Shown here one piece after another: positions 9,425 through 18,787 of a stretch of 64,000 bases of DNA; within the stretch, counting starts at the first letter, position 1; every line of letters begins with the position of its first letter. Made by a program: the position numbers and the translations under genes. The stretch is from contig JAJRWB010000078.1 of the NCBI GenBank assembly GCA_024276995.1, forward strand, positions 1-64,000, given 5' to 3'. The stretch is from Candidatus Eiseniibacteriota bacterium. Lineage in GTDB: Bacteria; Orphanbacterota; Orphanbacteria; Orphanbacterales; Orphanbacteraceae. The notes below the pieces were generated by a model that was not told where the DNA came from, made no database searches, and was given only the letters and a program-made list of their open reading frames with translations.

Positions 9425-11134
9425 ATGCGCCCAGATCCGATTCGTCGTTTCGGCCCCGTTTTTCTCGTGTGTGCCGCGCTCGCGGCGCTTCTCGTTTTCA
9501 CGGCGGACGATCCCGTGAAGGAAGAGAACCCGGCTTCCACGCTCGCGGAGCGTCTTTCCGACGCCTTCCGCTCCGACGATCCCTTCGACCGGATCGCCAC
9601 CCAGGCGACCCTCGCCGCCCTCGATCACCGCTACTACGACAAGGGCGAGGACGTGCGCCTCGGCTGTGTGGAATACGGTGATATCTCGTTTCTGCTCCAT
9701 CCCGACACCGATCCCGCGGTGAGGGAGAGGCTGCTTCGTGAGATGCGGGAGTTCTACTCCTCTCAGAACAAGACGAACTACTACAAGGTCGGCCGGTGGA
9801 CCACCACCGCCACGGATGGAAGCGTTCCCAACGAGGGAACTCCGGTGACGCTCCTGTGGGCGTATCTCCCCGACGGTGTGACGATCCCCTCGTCCCACAG
9901 CGGCGAGGCGACATCGCCGAGTATTCTCAATGCCGTCTTCGATACCGCCTTCACCTCCCCGAGCACGTGGAAGAACAAGATCAACAACGCTTTCGTCCGG
10001 TGGGACAATATCCTGGGCAGTACCTACATTAACGTGGCCTACGATGACGGCGCCTCATTCCCGAGCAGTGCCGGGGTGGTCGGTACGCGTGCCGACATCC
10101 GCATCGGCGGGCATCCGATCGACGGCCCGAGCAACATCCTCGCGTACAACTTCTTCCCGAACACGGGGGACATGGTTCTCGATACCGACGACTACGGCTA
10201 CTACTCCAACCCGTCGAACAACTACAAGGCGCTCAAGAACACGGTGATGCACGAGCACGGTCACGGTATGGGGCTCGGCCATGTGACCCCCCTCGACCTG
10301 ACGAAGCTGATGGAGGCGATCGCGAGCTTGAGCCAGCCTCTCGGCCCGCAGGATGACGACACACGCGGCGGACAGCGCCTGTACGGTGATTGGCTCGAAC
10401 CGAATCCAGACGTGGCGAGCGCATCCAACCTGGGCGCGGTCGTTGATACTCTCGTGGTGGATAACCTGTCGATCCATAAGGGAACGACAGACGAGGATTT
10501 CTACCTCGTCACCATGTCGAGCGCCGGCATCGATATCGTGGTCACCCCCGTCGGCTCGACATACGATCTCGGCATCGACGGGGGCGCGGCACCGACTCCG
10601 ATCTCGACGGACAGCATCAACGATCTCGACGTGGAGCTGTATGACAACACGGGAAGCACGCTCCTCGCTTCGGCCACGGGAGGGAGCTTCGGCGCCACCG
10701 AGACGATTTCCGGGGCGGCTCTCCCGGGCGCCGGCGACTACATTATCCGTGTCTTCCGGAAGGCGGGAGCAGGGGGTGGGTTGCAGCGCTATTCGCTGAA
10801 GGTTCGTGCCGCCGTGCCGAGCGGTATCGATCTGGCGGACCGGGGTGTTCCCACCGCTCCCGTGCTCGGCGTGGTCGTGGCGCCGAACCCGTTCAACCCG
10901 AAGGCGACGATCCGGTTCAACGCCCCTTCCGCGGGAGCGTACTCGGTGGACATCTATGACATCTCCGGCCGGCTCGTGCAGAGTATCCCGGGCCGCGCCT
11001 CGAGCGCGGGTCCCGTCGAACTCACGTGGGACGGCACCGATCGGAACGGCGAGGCCGCCGCGAGCGGTATCTACCTGATGAACGTGAGCGCCGCGGGAGT
11101 GCGGGAGGTTCGCAGGGCAACGCTGGTTCGATAA
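9425..11134 (+). CDS. Secreted metzincin-type metallopeptidase with FlgD/Ig-like C-terminus
   Basis: 569 residues. A signal peptide (about residues 1-28) is followed by a propeptide-like stretch and a matrixin-like catalytic domain with the zinc motif HEHGHGMGLGH (first His about residue 276). A pre-peptidase-type beta-sandwich follows, then a FlgD/Ig-like module starting at NPFNPKATIRF. The last residues are RRATLVR, the tail shared by four other exported proteins here. It starts at ATG 9425 after GGAGAGG. The next gene is a clear paralogue, so this is a tandem duplication. It probably degrades external protein; the C-terminal module may serve sorting or surface anchoring, as T9SS-type C-terminal domains do, but that is inference. 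Confidence 0.88.
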   Translation: MRPDPIRRFGPVFLVCAALAALLVFTADDPVKEENPASTLAERLSDAFRSDDPFDRIATQATLAALDHRYYDKGEDVRLGCVEYGDISFLLHPDTDPAVRERLLREMREFYSSQNKTNYYKVGRWTTTATDGSVPNEGTPVTLLWAYLPDGVTIPSSHSGEATSPSILNAVFDTAFTSPSTWKNKINNAFVRWDNILGSTYINVAYDDGASFPSSAGVVGTRADIRIGGHPIDGPSNILAYNFFPNTGDMVLDTDDYGYYSNPSNNYKALKNTVMHEHGHGMGLGHVTPLDLTKLMEAIASLSQPLGPQDDDTRGGQRLYGDWLEPNPDVASASNLGAVVDTLVVDNLSIHKGTTDEDFYLVTMSSAGIDIVVTPVGSTYDLGIDGGAAPTPISTDSINDLDVELYDNTGSTLLASATGGSFGATETISGAALPGAGDYIIRVFRKAGAGGGLQRYSLKVRAAVPSGIDLADRGVPTAPVLGVVVAPNPFNPKATIRFNAPSAGAYSVDIYDISGRLVQSIPGRASSAGPVELTWDGTDRNGEAAASGIYLMNVSAAGVREVRRATLVR

Positions 11135-11170
11135 GAGTCCGTCGCGGATAAGGCTAGGACCGACATCGCG

Positions 11171-11208
11171 GAGGGTCCCGTGCGACGATCGCCGGGACCC
11201 TCCCTTTT
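11171..11208 (+). terminator. Rho-independent terminator between the metzincin genes
   Basis: A 10-bp perfect stem (11171-11180 with 11193-11202), a 12-base loop, then CCTTTT. It lies 36 bases past the first metzincin stop and just before the SD of the next gene, so it may attenuate rather than fully separate them. Confidence 0.7.
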
Positions 11209-11224
11209 GAAAGGAGACCATCCG

Positions 11225-12883
11225 ATGATCCGATTCCGTGGAGTCCGCTTTCTCATCCCCTTCGCCGCTCTTCTTCTCCTGTCGGGAGGAACGGGGCCCC
11301 GCCGGCCGGGCCGGCTGCCGGCGCTCGTCACCGTTCCGCCGATCCTCGGTCCGGCCGATGAAATCGCCGCTCTCATCACGGCGAAGGGCCTCGCCGCCCA
11401 TCGCACGGAGACGGGCGGGTTTCTCTGCCTCGAACTACCCGGCATGGCGTTCTGCCTCGATCCGAATACCGATCCGGCGCGCGCCGAGGAACTCCTCGGG
11501 AGGCTCCCCATCGATCCGAGAAACTGGGGGAAGGCGAATTTCGACGCGGCGGCCCGCTGGACGATCACGGCGCTCAATTCATCCACCGGAGTGAGGGGGG
11601 ATCCGGTGACCATCACCTGGGGCTTCCTCCCCGACGGTGTCAACATCCCCGGGGCGGCGGGTGAACCGTCCTCGCCGAACGACTTGCACGCCGTCTTCGA
11701 TGCGCACATTCCCACCGCCACGTGGCAGCAGAAGATTCGTTCCGCTCTCGCGCAGTGGGGGGCGGTGACGGGGCTCTCCTACGTGGAGGTGGCTTACGAC
11801 GACGGCGCGAGCTTTCCTAATTCGCCCGGCGTGGACGGAGTTCGCCCCGATGTCCGGATCGGCGGCCATCCGATCGATGGGTGGGGGGGGATCCTCGCCT
11901 ACAACGAGTTTCCCAACGGCGGAGACATGGTGATCGACACCGACGACTGGCGTTCGTACGACAACACGGGAGGCAACTACCGCTTTCTCAGGAACGTGGT
12001 GGCTCACGAGCACGGCCACGGGATCGGGCTCGGCCATGTGATCCCCACCGACCAGACGAAGCTGATGGAGCCGTACGTTTCGACGGCGTACGATGGTGTG
12101 CAGGACGATGATATCCGGGGCGGAATGAGAAATTACGGCGATTGGCTGGAGAACAACGACGACCCGGCGTCGGCGACCGACCTCGGGGATCTCGCCTCTC
12201 CCGCGACGTACACCGATCTGTCGATCGACAAGGGGGCGAGCGATACCGACTGGTTCCTCGTGACCGCCCCCGGGGGGGGGAACCTGACGGTCACCGTCAC
12301 TCCGGTCGGTTCCACCTATGACGTGGGGCCCCAGGGTGGGACGACATCGACGGTCAACACGCTGGCGATCAGCGACCCGGAAATCAATATCTATGACGCC
12401 ACGGGGACAACGCTGCTGACCACTCAGAACACCCAGCCGTCAGGATCGCCCGAAGTGCTCAGCGCCTACCCGGTCGCCCCCGGCGCGACGTACATCCAGA
12501 TTCGCCGGGCGGACGGCACGGGGGGGGGCGTTCAGCGCTACACCTTCTCCGCCAGCCTCGACGTGAGCACGTCGATCGCCGGCAACGTCGGCGCGGCGCC
12601 GGCGGCGGAACCAATCGAGATCTCCCTGAGGCCGAACCCGTTCAATCCGGTGACCCGCATCGTCCTCGGCGGCATGCCGGCCTTCGCCGGCCGAGTTTCG
12701 ATCTATGATATCGCGGGGCGTGAGGTGAGGCGTTTCGACCGCGCCGGCGTTTCGACCGATGCGGCGCAGTTCGATTGGGATGGAACCGACCAGTCGGGGC
12801 GCGCCCTGCCCAGCGGTGTCTACTTCGTGCGCGTCTCCACGGACGCCGGAGAGGCGGTGCGCCGCGCCTACTTGATCCGCTAG
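11225..12883 (+). CDS. Second secreted metzincin, paralogue of the preceding gene
   Basis: 552 residues starting at ATG 11225 after AAAGGAG; an in-frame upstream ATG at 11180 lies inside the terminator hairpin and lacks a ribosome site. Signal peptide at residues 1-24. The zinc motif is HEHGHGIGLGH (first His about residue 261). Blocks such as VAYDDGASFP, RIGGHPIDG and YGDWLE are shared with the upstream copy, showing paralogy. The C-terminal FlgD/Ig-like module begins at NPFNPVTRIV and ends RRAYLIR. It is probably exported with the same fate as its neighbour. The divergence between the two copies suggests an old duplication. Confidence 0.88.
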   Translation: MIRFRGVRFLIPFAALLLLSGGTGPRRPGRLPALVTVPPILGPADEIAALITAKGLAAHRTETGGFLCLELPGMAFCLDPNTDPARAEELLGRLPIDPRNWGKANFDAAARWTITALNSSTGVRGDPVTITWGFLPDGVNIPGAAGEPSSPNDLHAVFDAHIPTATWQQKIRSALAQWGAVTGLSYVEVAYDDGASFPNSPGVDGVRPDVRIGGHPIDGWGGILAYNEFPNGGDMVIDTDDWRSYDNTGGNYRFLRNVVAHEHGHGIGLGHVIPTDQTKLMEPYVSTAYDGVQDDDIRGGMRNYGDWLENNDDPASATDLGDLASPATYTDLSIDKGASDTDWFLVTAPGGGNLTVTVTPVGSTYDVGPQGGTTSTVNTLAISDPEINIYDATGTTLLTTQNTQPSGSPEVLSAYPVAPGATYIQIRRADGTGGGVQRYTFSASLDVSTSIAGNVGAAPAAEPIEISLRPNPFNPVTRIVLGGMPAFAGRVSIYDIAGREVRRFDRAGVSTDAAQFDWDGTDQSGRALPSGVYFVRVSTDAGEAVRRAYLIR

Positions 12884-12967
12884 CGGTCGAAAGTCCGATC
12901 CGGTATGATGTGCGGGCCGGTCGTCTCTCCCGCCGCGAGGGAGCGGCGGCCGGCCTGGAGAGAACCA

Positions 12968-15900
12968 ATGGACAGGCCGGACAGCGCCCAGACCGCGCTC
13001 GAAATCAATCTGAAACGGACCGCCGCGGAAATCGAGATTCCGGACGAACATCTCGTTCTCCTGGAAGCGACGCGCGGCTCGGTCGGCGTCTACCAGAAGA
13101 CGGCGGCGCTCCTCGACGAGGTGAATCACCCCTTCGCCAACTGGTTCGATGTCCTGCAGGATCTGCGCGCGTACGGGATCGACAACTTCTACTATCACAA
13201 TACCTATGAGAAGGGCGACAAGGCGATCGCCGTGATCGTGTCGATCTTCTTTCTCGTGGTGAAGTGCGCCCGCCGCGATGTCCTTCGTCACGACGCGGTG
13301 CGCACTCTTCTGCGCTATCTCGAAAAGGTGGCGGTCGAATCGGACAACCATTTCGCCAGGAACCGCCCCGTGGTGGAAGACGCCCTTCGAAAGGTGGAGG
13401 AGCTGTTCGCAACGAACCGCGAATTCGCGTCGCTCCTTTCCGGCCCGGTAAGGCGTCTTGTGCGTCGCATGCTCGATTCGGGCCGGGAGTGGGACGATGA
13501 GCTGCTTCGCCTCGTCCTTTCCCGTTCGCTGAAGAGCACGTGGCGGGCGTGGCTCGAACGCCCCGATCCGACCGATTGGATCATCCGGGACGGCGTCGCC
13601 GGAACACCTTCCCTCGATGGGATCGGCCACGAATCGTTCCGGGCTCACCTCGACGATCTCGAAAGCTCCCGGCCGGGCGTCGCGCTTCTCGCCAAGAGCG
13701 TCGAACGGTATCCCGACCAGGCGAGGATCGAGAAGCTCTATCTCGCCGCCGCCGATGAAGTGGGCGCCGCCGAGAAGGGCTGGGAGCTGCACACGAAGAA
13801 GGTGCTCTTCCTCCTCAAGATTCTCGATACTCCCGCGTTGAGGCGGATACACGACACGACGCTCCGGTCGATCAACCGATCCCTTTCCCGCGCCCTCTTG
13901 CTCGACGAACGACCCGATGCCGACCGGTTCATCAGCGAGGTGTTCGCAAGCTTCAGAAAAGGGTGGATGCAGCACGACACCACGGTGCTCGACTGTATTC
14001 ATACGATCGCGCTCGACGTGCTCCGCTCGGGAGACGACGGGATGATTCAGCAGGTGATCGATCACATCATCGCGCACGGTTTTGAGGAGCCGGAAATTCG
14101 CGGTGTGAATGAATTGTGGCAGTACGAGACGAACCCGGCGCACGCGAAGAACATCCGGCTGTGGATCGATCTGATCGTCGCCGATCCGGTGCGGATGAAA
14201 CGGCTCCTCGTCGCTCTGATCGCCCATCTGAGGATCGGCGGCGTTTTCCTGAGCGATACCGACCTTTTTCAAAAGGATATGGCGAACCTGCTGAACGCCC
14301 CGATCGGCCCGGTGTACAACCTCGTCAAGCAACTCGGCCGTCTTCTGCCGATCTATTTCACGGAGATCGGCGCCGAGGGGCGGATCCGCGACGTGTCGAC
14401 GAGGCTCGACGAGTTGGGAAAGCGCCAGGATAAGCTCATCCATTTCCTGCGCAAGCAGTGCCACGTGGAAAGCTCGAGCCGCCTCCTTCCGTTCGTCGAG
14501 GCGATACTGAAGTTCTGGGCCACCGGCGATAAGGGGCCTCTTCGCGCGTTTCTTCCCACGGAAGTGTTCAACGGGATCGACACGAATAACGACCACTTCA
14601 GGGAGATGCACGAACTCGTGGTAAACGTCGCGCGCGCCGGCGGGCGTTTCCCCGACGACCTGATCGGTGAGGATGCCGCCACCGCCGAGGCGATGATCGA
14701 CCGTGCGGGGTCGGGGTCGACACGGGCGATCGAAAAGGGAAAACTCCTTCTCCGTCTCTATTTCCTGCTCGACGCGAAGTACTCGATCGGCCCGAGGGGG
14801 GTGATGGAGGAGATCTTGGGATCCCGGCTTGTCGACCACTCCGAGGCCACCCTTCTCCACGCCGCCCTCGAGGAGGGGGACCACCTGAAGTGTCTCGACC
14901 ATCTCATACCGATTCTCGAGGGTCTCAAGGAGATCATCCTCGATCCGGAAGAGGCGGAATCGCGCGAGGACATCTACCACAAGCGCCACATCGCCGCCGG
15001 GATTCCCTCGATGTACGGGCGGTTCCTCAACAGGAAACTCGAAGCACTCGGCCTCAGTTTCCGGATCGAGAGCCTCGGATCGGTGCTCTTCGAGAAACTG
15101 CTCGAAGAGGAGAACCTCCATTACATGACCCGCCGGGGTATCGGCAGAATCCTCCATTGGCTCGTTCTCTTCCAGCGGGGATTGGTGGTGGACGGCATCA
15201 GCGCGAAGGAACTCGCCGGCCGCCACGCGATGCTGAAGAGCGGCATCACCCTCGGCGACCTGACGATCGACCAGTTCGTGAATATCTTCCAGTTCACGTC
15301 GAGAACGCTTCGGGAGATCATCCGCGACGAGATCGTCGGTGTTTTCGAGCGCGACATGACCGGGATCGTCAGGCAGTATGTCGACGACGGCGAAGCGACC
15401 GCCGCGGAGATCACCGAGAAGGGCCACATGGTATTCGAGGGATTCCTCCGTGACCAGATCAGCACCTGCTTCGCCCTTCAACCTCTCGACAACCTGGTGA
15501 CGGCGATTCTCCACACCCTCCAGTACGAGGCGGAGACGTTCAACAAGCCGATCCGCAACCTCCTGATGAGCTTCGATATCGACAAGTGCTTCGCCCCGAT
15601 CTTCGGGAAGAATGTTCCCCACGACGACCCGATCTTTTTCGGTCATAAAGGATTCGGACTTCGCCGGATGGCGGAGAAGGATTATCCTGTTCCGGCCGGG
15701 TTCATCATCACCACCGAGGTCTACCGCTGCTACCAGGCACTCCTCGAATTCGGCGAACTGCGCTACCACGGTATCGAGGTGATGCGGAAACTTCTCGACC
15801 AAGTGGAGCGGCAGACGGGCAAGAAGCTGGGCGACCCGGACAATCCCCTTCTCCTTTCCGTGCGGAGCGGATCGGCCATTTCGATGCCCGGGATTCTCGA

Positions 15901-17116
15901 CACTTTTCTCAATGTGGGCATCAACGAGGAGATCGCCGAAGGGCAGTCGAAGCTCGATCGTTTCGCCTGGGCGGCGTGGGACAACTACAGGCGGTTCCTC
16001 CAATGCTGGGGACTATCGTTCGGCGTCCCGCAGGATGTGTTCGACAGGATATTCGACGAGTACAAACAGAAGTACTCGATCCCGAAGAAGCGCTACTTTT
16101 CGGATGAACAGATTCGCGAAGTGGCCCTCGCGAGCCGGCAGGCGATCCTCGATCATGGCGTGGAGCTGATCGAAGATCCGTTTCGCCAGTTGAGGTACTG
16201 CATCGACAGGGTTCTCGATTCGTGGAACGGCGAAAGGGCGCTCGTCTACAGGAAGGAGATGAAGATCGCCCCCGACTGGGGCACCGCCGTGGTGGTGCAA
16301 TCGATGGTGTACGGCAACATGGACGAGCATTCGGGCACCGGCGTGATCTTCACGAGGAACCCGAGGGTGAAGGCGGCCGACGTCTCGCTTTACGGCGACT
16401 TCGTCCTCAGGAGCCAGGGAGAGGACGTGGTCCGCGGCTTGGTCGAGACGTTCCCGATTTCGGAGGAGCAGCGGATCACCGACGGGATCGAGGAGAAGGA
16501 GTCCCTCGAGACTCTCTATCCCGATGTGTACGGGGAACTTCTTCGGATCGCGAAAGAGCTGGTCGACGTGCACGGCCTGCCGCACCAGGAGGTGGAATTC
16601 ACCTTCGAAAACGAGCACGCGTCGTCCCTCTATCTTCTCCAGGCGCGGGAGATCTTGTCGGCCGACACGGTGGAAGTGGCGGCATTCGTGCCCACCGAGG
16701 AACTCGAGTCGAGCTATCTCGCCTCGGGCATCGGAGTGGGGGGGGGCGCCCTGTCGGGCGTCGTGGCCCACACGCAAGAAGACATCCATCTCTTCCGGAA
16801 GAAGTACCCCGACAAGAAGATCATCCTCATCCGGCCGAACACGGTGCCCGACGACATGCACCTGATCTTCCTCTCCGACGGCCTTCTCACGTCGCGCGGA
16901 GGATGCACGTCGCACGCGGCCGTGGCGGCGCAGCGGATCGGGAGGACTTGCGTAGTCGGGTGCCGCAATCTCCAGGTGGACGAGGAGGCGCGCACCACAA
17001 CGCTCGGAAAGTACGTGCTCCGGAGCGGTGATTTCATCGGCATCAACGGATTCGACGGTTCGGTTTACCTGAACGAGCATGAGATCAAGCTCACGAGGAG
17101 ACTGTCGGGCTTGTAA
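12968..17116 (+). CDS. Large PEP/pyruvate-binding dikinase-like protein lacking the PEP-utilising barrel
   Basis: 1382 residues. The first ~890 residues are mostly helical-looking and unrecognised. Then come a PPDK-type ATP-grasp domain (GHKGFGLRRMAEKDYPVPAGF, later LLSVRSGSAISMPGILDTFLN and SGTGVIFTRNP) and a C-terminal phosphohistidine domain with GGCTSHAAV (His about residue 1315). True pyruvate phosphate dikinase continues into a TIM-barrel that binds PEP; here the protein ends about 65 residues after the histidine. It may transfer phosphate from ATP via His to an unknown acceptor, perhaps bound by the N-terminal part. The start at ATG 12968 follows GGAGAG. A GAPDH gene follows by 57 bases, so a role in central carbon metabolism is possible. 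Confidence 0.8.
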   Translation: MDRPDSAQTALEINLKRTAAEIEIPDEHLVLLEATRGSVGVYQKTAALLDEVNHPFANWFDVLQDLRAYGIDNFYYHNTYEKGDKAIAVIVSIFFLVVKCARRDVLRHDAVRTLLRYLEKVAVESDNHFARNRPVVEDALRKVEELFATNREFASLLSGPVRRLVRRMLDSGREWDDELLRLVLSRSLKSTWRAWLERPDPTDWIIRDGVAGTPSLDGIGHESFRAHLDDLESSRPGVALLAKSVERYPDQARIEKLYLAAADEVGAAEKGWELHTKKVLFLLKILDTPALRRIHDTTLRSINRSLSRALLLDERPDADRFISEVFASFRKGWMQHDTTVLDCIHTIALDVLRSGDDGMIQQVIDHIIAHGFEEPEIRGVNELWQYETNPAHAKNIRLWIDLIVADPVRMKRLLVALIAHLRIGGVFLSDTDLFQKDMANLLNAPIGPVYNLVKQLGRLLPIYFTEIGAEGRIRDVSTRLDELGKRQDKLIHFLRKQCHVESSSRLLPFVEAILKFWATGDKGPLRAFLPTEVFNGIDTNNDHFREMHELVVNVARAGGRFPDDLIGEDAATAEAMIDRAGSGSTRAIEKGKLLLRLYFLLDAKYSIGPRGVMEEILGSRLVDHSEATLLHAALEEGDHLKCLDHLIPILEGLKEIILDPEEAESREDIYHKRHIAAGIPSMYGRFLNRKLEALGLSFRIESLGSVLFEKLLEEENLHYMTRRGIGRILHWLVLFQRGLVVDGISAKELAGRHAMLKSGITLGDLTIDQFVNIFQFTSRTLREIIRDEIVGVFERDMTGIVRQYVDDGEATAAEITEKGHMVFEGFLRDQISTCFALQPLDNLVTAILHTLQYEAETFNKPIRNLLMSFDIDKCFAPIFGKNVPHDDPIFFGHKGFGLRRMAEKDYPVPAGFIITTEVYRCYQALLEFGELRYHGIEVMRKLLDQVERQTGKKLGDPDNPLLLSVRSGSAISMPGILDTFLNVGINEEIAEGQSKLDRFAWAAWDNYRRFLQCWGLSFGVPQDVFDRIFDEYKQKYSIPKKRYFSDEQIREVALASRQAILDHGVELIEDPFRQLRYCIDRVLDSWNGERALVYRKEMKIAPDWGTAVVVQSMVYGNMDEHSGTGVIFTRNPRVKAADVSLYGDFVLRSQGEDVVRGLVETFPISEEQRITDGIEEKESLETLYPDVYGELLRIAKELVDVHGLPHQEVEFTFENEHASSLYLLQAREILSADTVEVAAFVPTEELESSYLASGIGVGGGALSGVVAHTQEDIHLFRKKYPDKKIILIRPNTVPDDMHLIFLSDGLLTSRGGCTSHAAVAAQRIGRTCVVGCRNLQVDEEARTTTLGKYVLRSGDFIGINGFDGSVYLNEHEIKLTRRLSGL

Positions 17117-17173
17117 GGGAAACGGTGGCCGCCCCCACCCGGCGGGGAGGTCCGAACTCGCGGGAGGTCCCAG

Positions 17174-18427
17174 GTGGACAGCGACATGGTATTGGGGATC
17201 AATTCACTCGGCCGGATCGGCAAGCTGACGCTCTGGCATCACGTGGGAAGGAAGTATTTCAGGGAGATCGTGGTCAACACGGGCCGCGAGGTGGGACGCG
17301 ACTTAAGCGCGCTGTGCGAGTCGATCGAGAAGGACAGCACGTACGGCAGGCTCCACCACTTCCTCCACGGGCGGAGCGCGGAGCGTTGCATCCGCATCGT
17401 CGACAACGAGAAGGGATTCCTCGAGATCGACGGCGTCCCCGTGCGCGTGCTGCGGAGCGATCGGAACCCGAAGGATATCCAATGGGCGGAGAATGACGTC
17501 CGGGTCGTGGTCGACTGCACGGGCAAGTTCAACGATCCGACGAGGCCGGTGAATCACCCGAACGGGTCGCTCAGGGGACACCTCGCCGCAGGGGCGCGGA
17601 AGGTGATGAACAGCGCCGATTTCAAGCCGAAGGAGAAAGGAACCACCATGCCGGACGATGCGGTGGTTCTCATCAGCGGCGTGAACCACGAGGCGTACGA
17701 CCCGGGAAGGCACCACCTCGTTTCGGCGGCGTCGTGCACGACCACCGCGCTCGCCCATATGATGAAAACGCTGATCGACGAATGCTCGGTGGAGTCGATC
17801 ATGACCGCGTCGATGTCGACGATCCATGCCACCACGAACACCCAGAGCGTGCTCGACAGCGTCCCGAAAACCGGGGCGAAGGATCTGCGAAAGAACAGGA
17901 GCATCCTGAACAACATCATTCTCACATCGACGAACGCGGCGGCGGCCCTCGAGAAGGTGATCCCTGCGATCGCCCAGATCGGGTTCATGGCGGATTCGGT
18001 CCGTGTGCCGGTCAACACCGGGTCGCTGATCATCCTGAACCTGACGTTTCGCACAATCATGGAGGAAGACGGCGAGCCCTCCATCAACCGCCGGAAGCTG
18101 ATCGATCTCTACGAAAAGGCGGCGGCGACCACGCAGAAGGGGCTTCTCGTCTGTTCGAACGAACAGAACGTCTCATCCGACATGATCGGCGAAGACGCGG
18201 CGGTCGTGATCGAGGAGACGGACACCCATACGCGGACCGGTTTCGTCACCCTCGACCTCTCGACGCTCCCTGGAATGAGCGACCAGGCGCTCGAACATAT
18301 GGACGAGAAGGTGGTCGGTATACCGGTGACGCACGCGAAGATTTTCGGTTGGTACGATAACGAGTACGGGAGCTACACGAACCGGCTCGCCGAGCTGACG
18401 TTGCACGTGGCGTCTCACATCGACTGA
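17174..18427 (+). CDS. gap: Glyceraldehyde-3-phosphate dehydrogenase, long form
   Basis: 417 residues, against about 335 for ordinary GAPDH. The NAD-binding start is INSLGRIGK, the catalytic Cys is in SAASCTTTAL (about residue 188 rather than ~150, because of extra N-terminal sequence), and the C-terminal signature is WYDNEYGSYTNRL. It starts at GTG 17174, five bases after GGAGGT. It oxidises glyceraldehyde-3-phosphate to 1,3-bisphosphoglycerate in glycolysis. It lies directly behind the dikinase-like gene and may be co-transcribed. It ends at a strong terminator. The insertions mark it as a divergent subfamily, but the catalytic core looks intact. Confidence 0.93.
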   Translation: MDSDMVLGINSLGRIGKLTLWHHVGRKYFREIVVNTGREVGRDLSALCESIEKDSTYGRLHHFLHGRSAERCIRIVDNEKGFLEIDGVPVRVLRSDRNPKDIQWAENDVRVVVDCTGKFNDPTRPVNHPNGSLRGHLAAGARKVMNSADFKPKEKGTTMPDDAVVLISGVNHEAYDPGRHHLVSAASCTTTALAHMMKTLIDECSVESIMTASMSTIHATTNTQSVLDSVPKTGAKDLRKNRSILNNIILTSTNAAAALEKVIPAIAQIGFMADSVRVPVNTGSLIILNLTFRTIMEEDGEPSINRRKLIDLYEKAAATTQKGLLVCSNEQNVSSDMIGEDAAVVIEETDTHTRTGFVTLDLSTLPGMSDQALEHMDEKVVGIPVTHAKIFGWYDNEYGSYTNRLAELTLHVASHID

Positions 18428-18440
18428 CCGGCGGATGGAC

Positions 18441-18477
18441 GGCGGGAGATCGGATCGATCTCCCGCCCTCTCTTTTT
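18441..18477 (+). terminator. Rho-independent terminator of the gap gene
   Basis: An 11-bp perfect stem (18441-18451 with 18457-18467), a 5-base loop and a CTCTCTTTTT tail. It also lies just beyond the stop of the convergent selenoprotein gene. Confidence 0.9.
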
Positions 18478-18704
18478 CATCCCTGCAGAGCCTTGATGTT
18501 TTCCACGACCTCCTCGTCGGCCGGGAATTCGCCCGTTTCCGATTTCAGGTAGACCGCCTTGCCGTCGGCATGGATGTCGAAGATCCCGCCGCTTCCCTCG
18601 ATCAGTTCCGGTTCGATGCCCGTTTCCTTCCTGATGAGTGCCGCCAGACCGGTGGCACGGGGAAGGTAGTTTCATACGCCGCAGTAGTGAATCGTCACTT
18701 TCAT
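18477..18704 (-). CDS. selW: Selenoprotein W-like (SelT/SelW/SelH family) with in-frame UGA = selenocysteine
   Basis: A 75-residue protein read through one TGA (18674-18672). It starts MKVTIHYCGV, then Sec11, then NYLPRATGLA, and continues through GSGGIFDIHADGK to VENIKALQG before a second TGA at 18479-18477. The redox motif is C-G-V-U, where relatives have YCxxC or YCxxU followed by YLPRA. ATG 18704 follows GGAGGT by eight bases, and TATACT lies further upstream. Immediately after the UGA lies a hairpin with a GGUCU apical loop (see next entry). Reading the TGA as a stop would leave a 10-residue peptide, while the frame after it encodes the rest of a family-like domain. The family is a small thioredoxin-fold (Rdx) redox protein; the partner is unknown. 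Decoding requires SelA/B/C/D elsewhere. Confidence 0.9.
18638..18658 (-). promoter_or_regulatory. Bacterial SECIS element of the selW-like gene
   Basis: On the minus strand the arms GTGCCACC and GGCGGCAC pair (one A-C mismatch) around the 5-base loop GGTCT. The loop starts 21 bases after the UGA codon. A GGUCU apical loop is the SelB-binding sequence of the E. coli fdhF SECIS, and bacterial SECIS loops sit roughly 16-37 bases after the UGA. The hairpin is inside the coding sequence, as is normal in bacteria. Confidence 0.85.
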
Positions 18705-18742
18705 CGTGTTCACCTCCGTTTCGGGTCCGTAAGCGGGAACAG

Positions 18743-18748
18743 AGTATA
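18743..18748 (-). promoter_or_regulatory. -10 box for the selW-like gene
   Basis: Reads TATACT on the minus strand, about 40 bases before the start codon. No convincing -35 box. Confidence 0.35.
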
Positions 18749-18787
18749 CCCCGACCTGGCTGGGCGTTTTCGCGAAATCGTCACGGC

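Noticed and set aside
18415-18675. 86-residue minus-strand frame starting MKLPSPCHRSGG
   Set aside because: It is the shifted frame of the selenoprotein gene, lacks an SD, and its peptide has no family resemblance.
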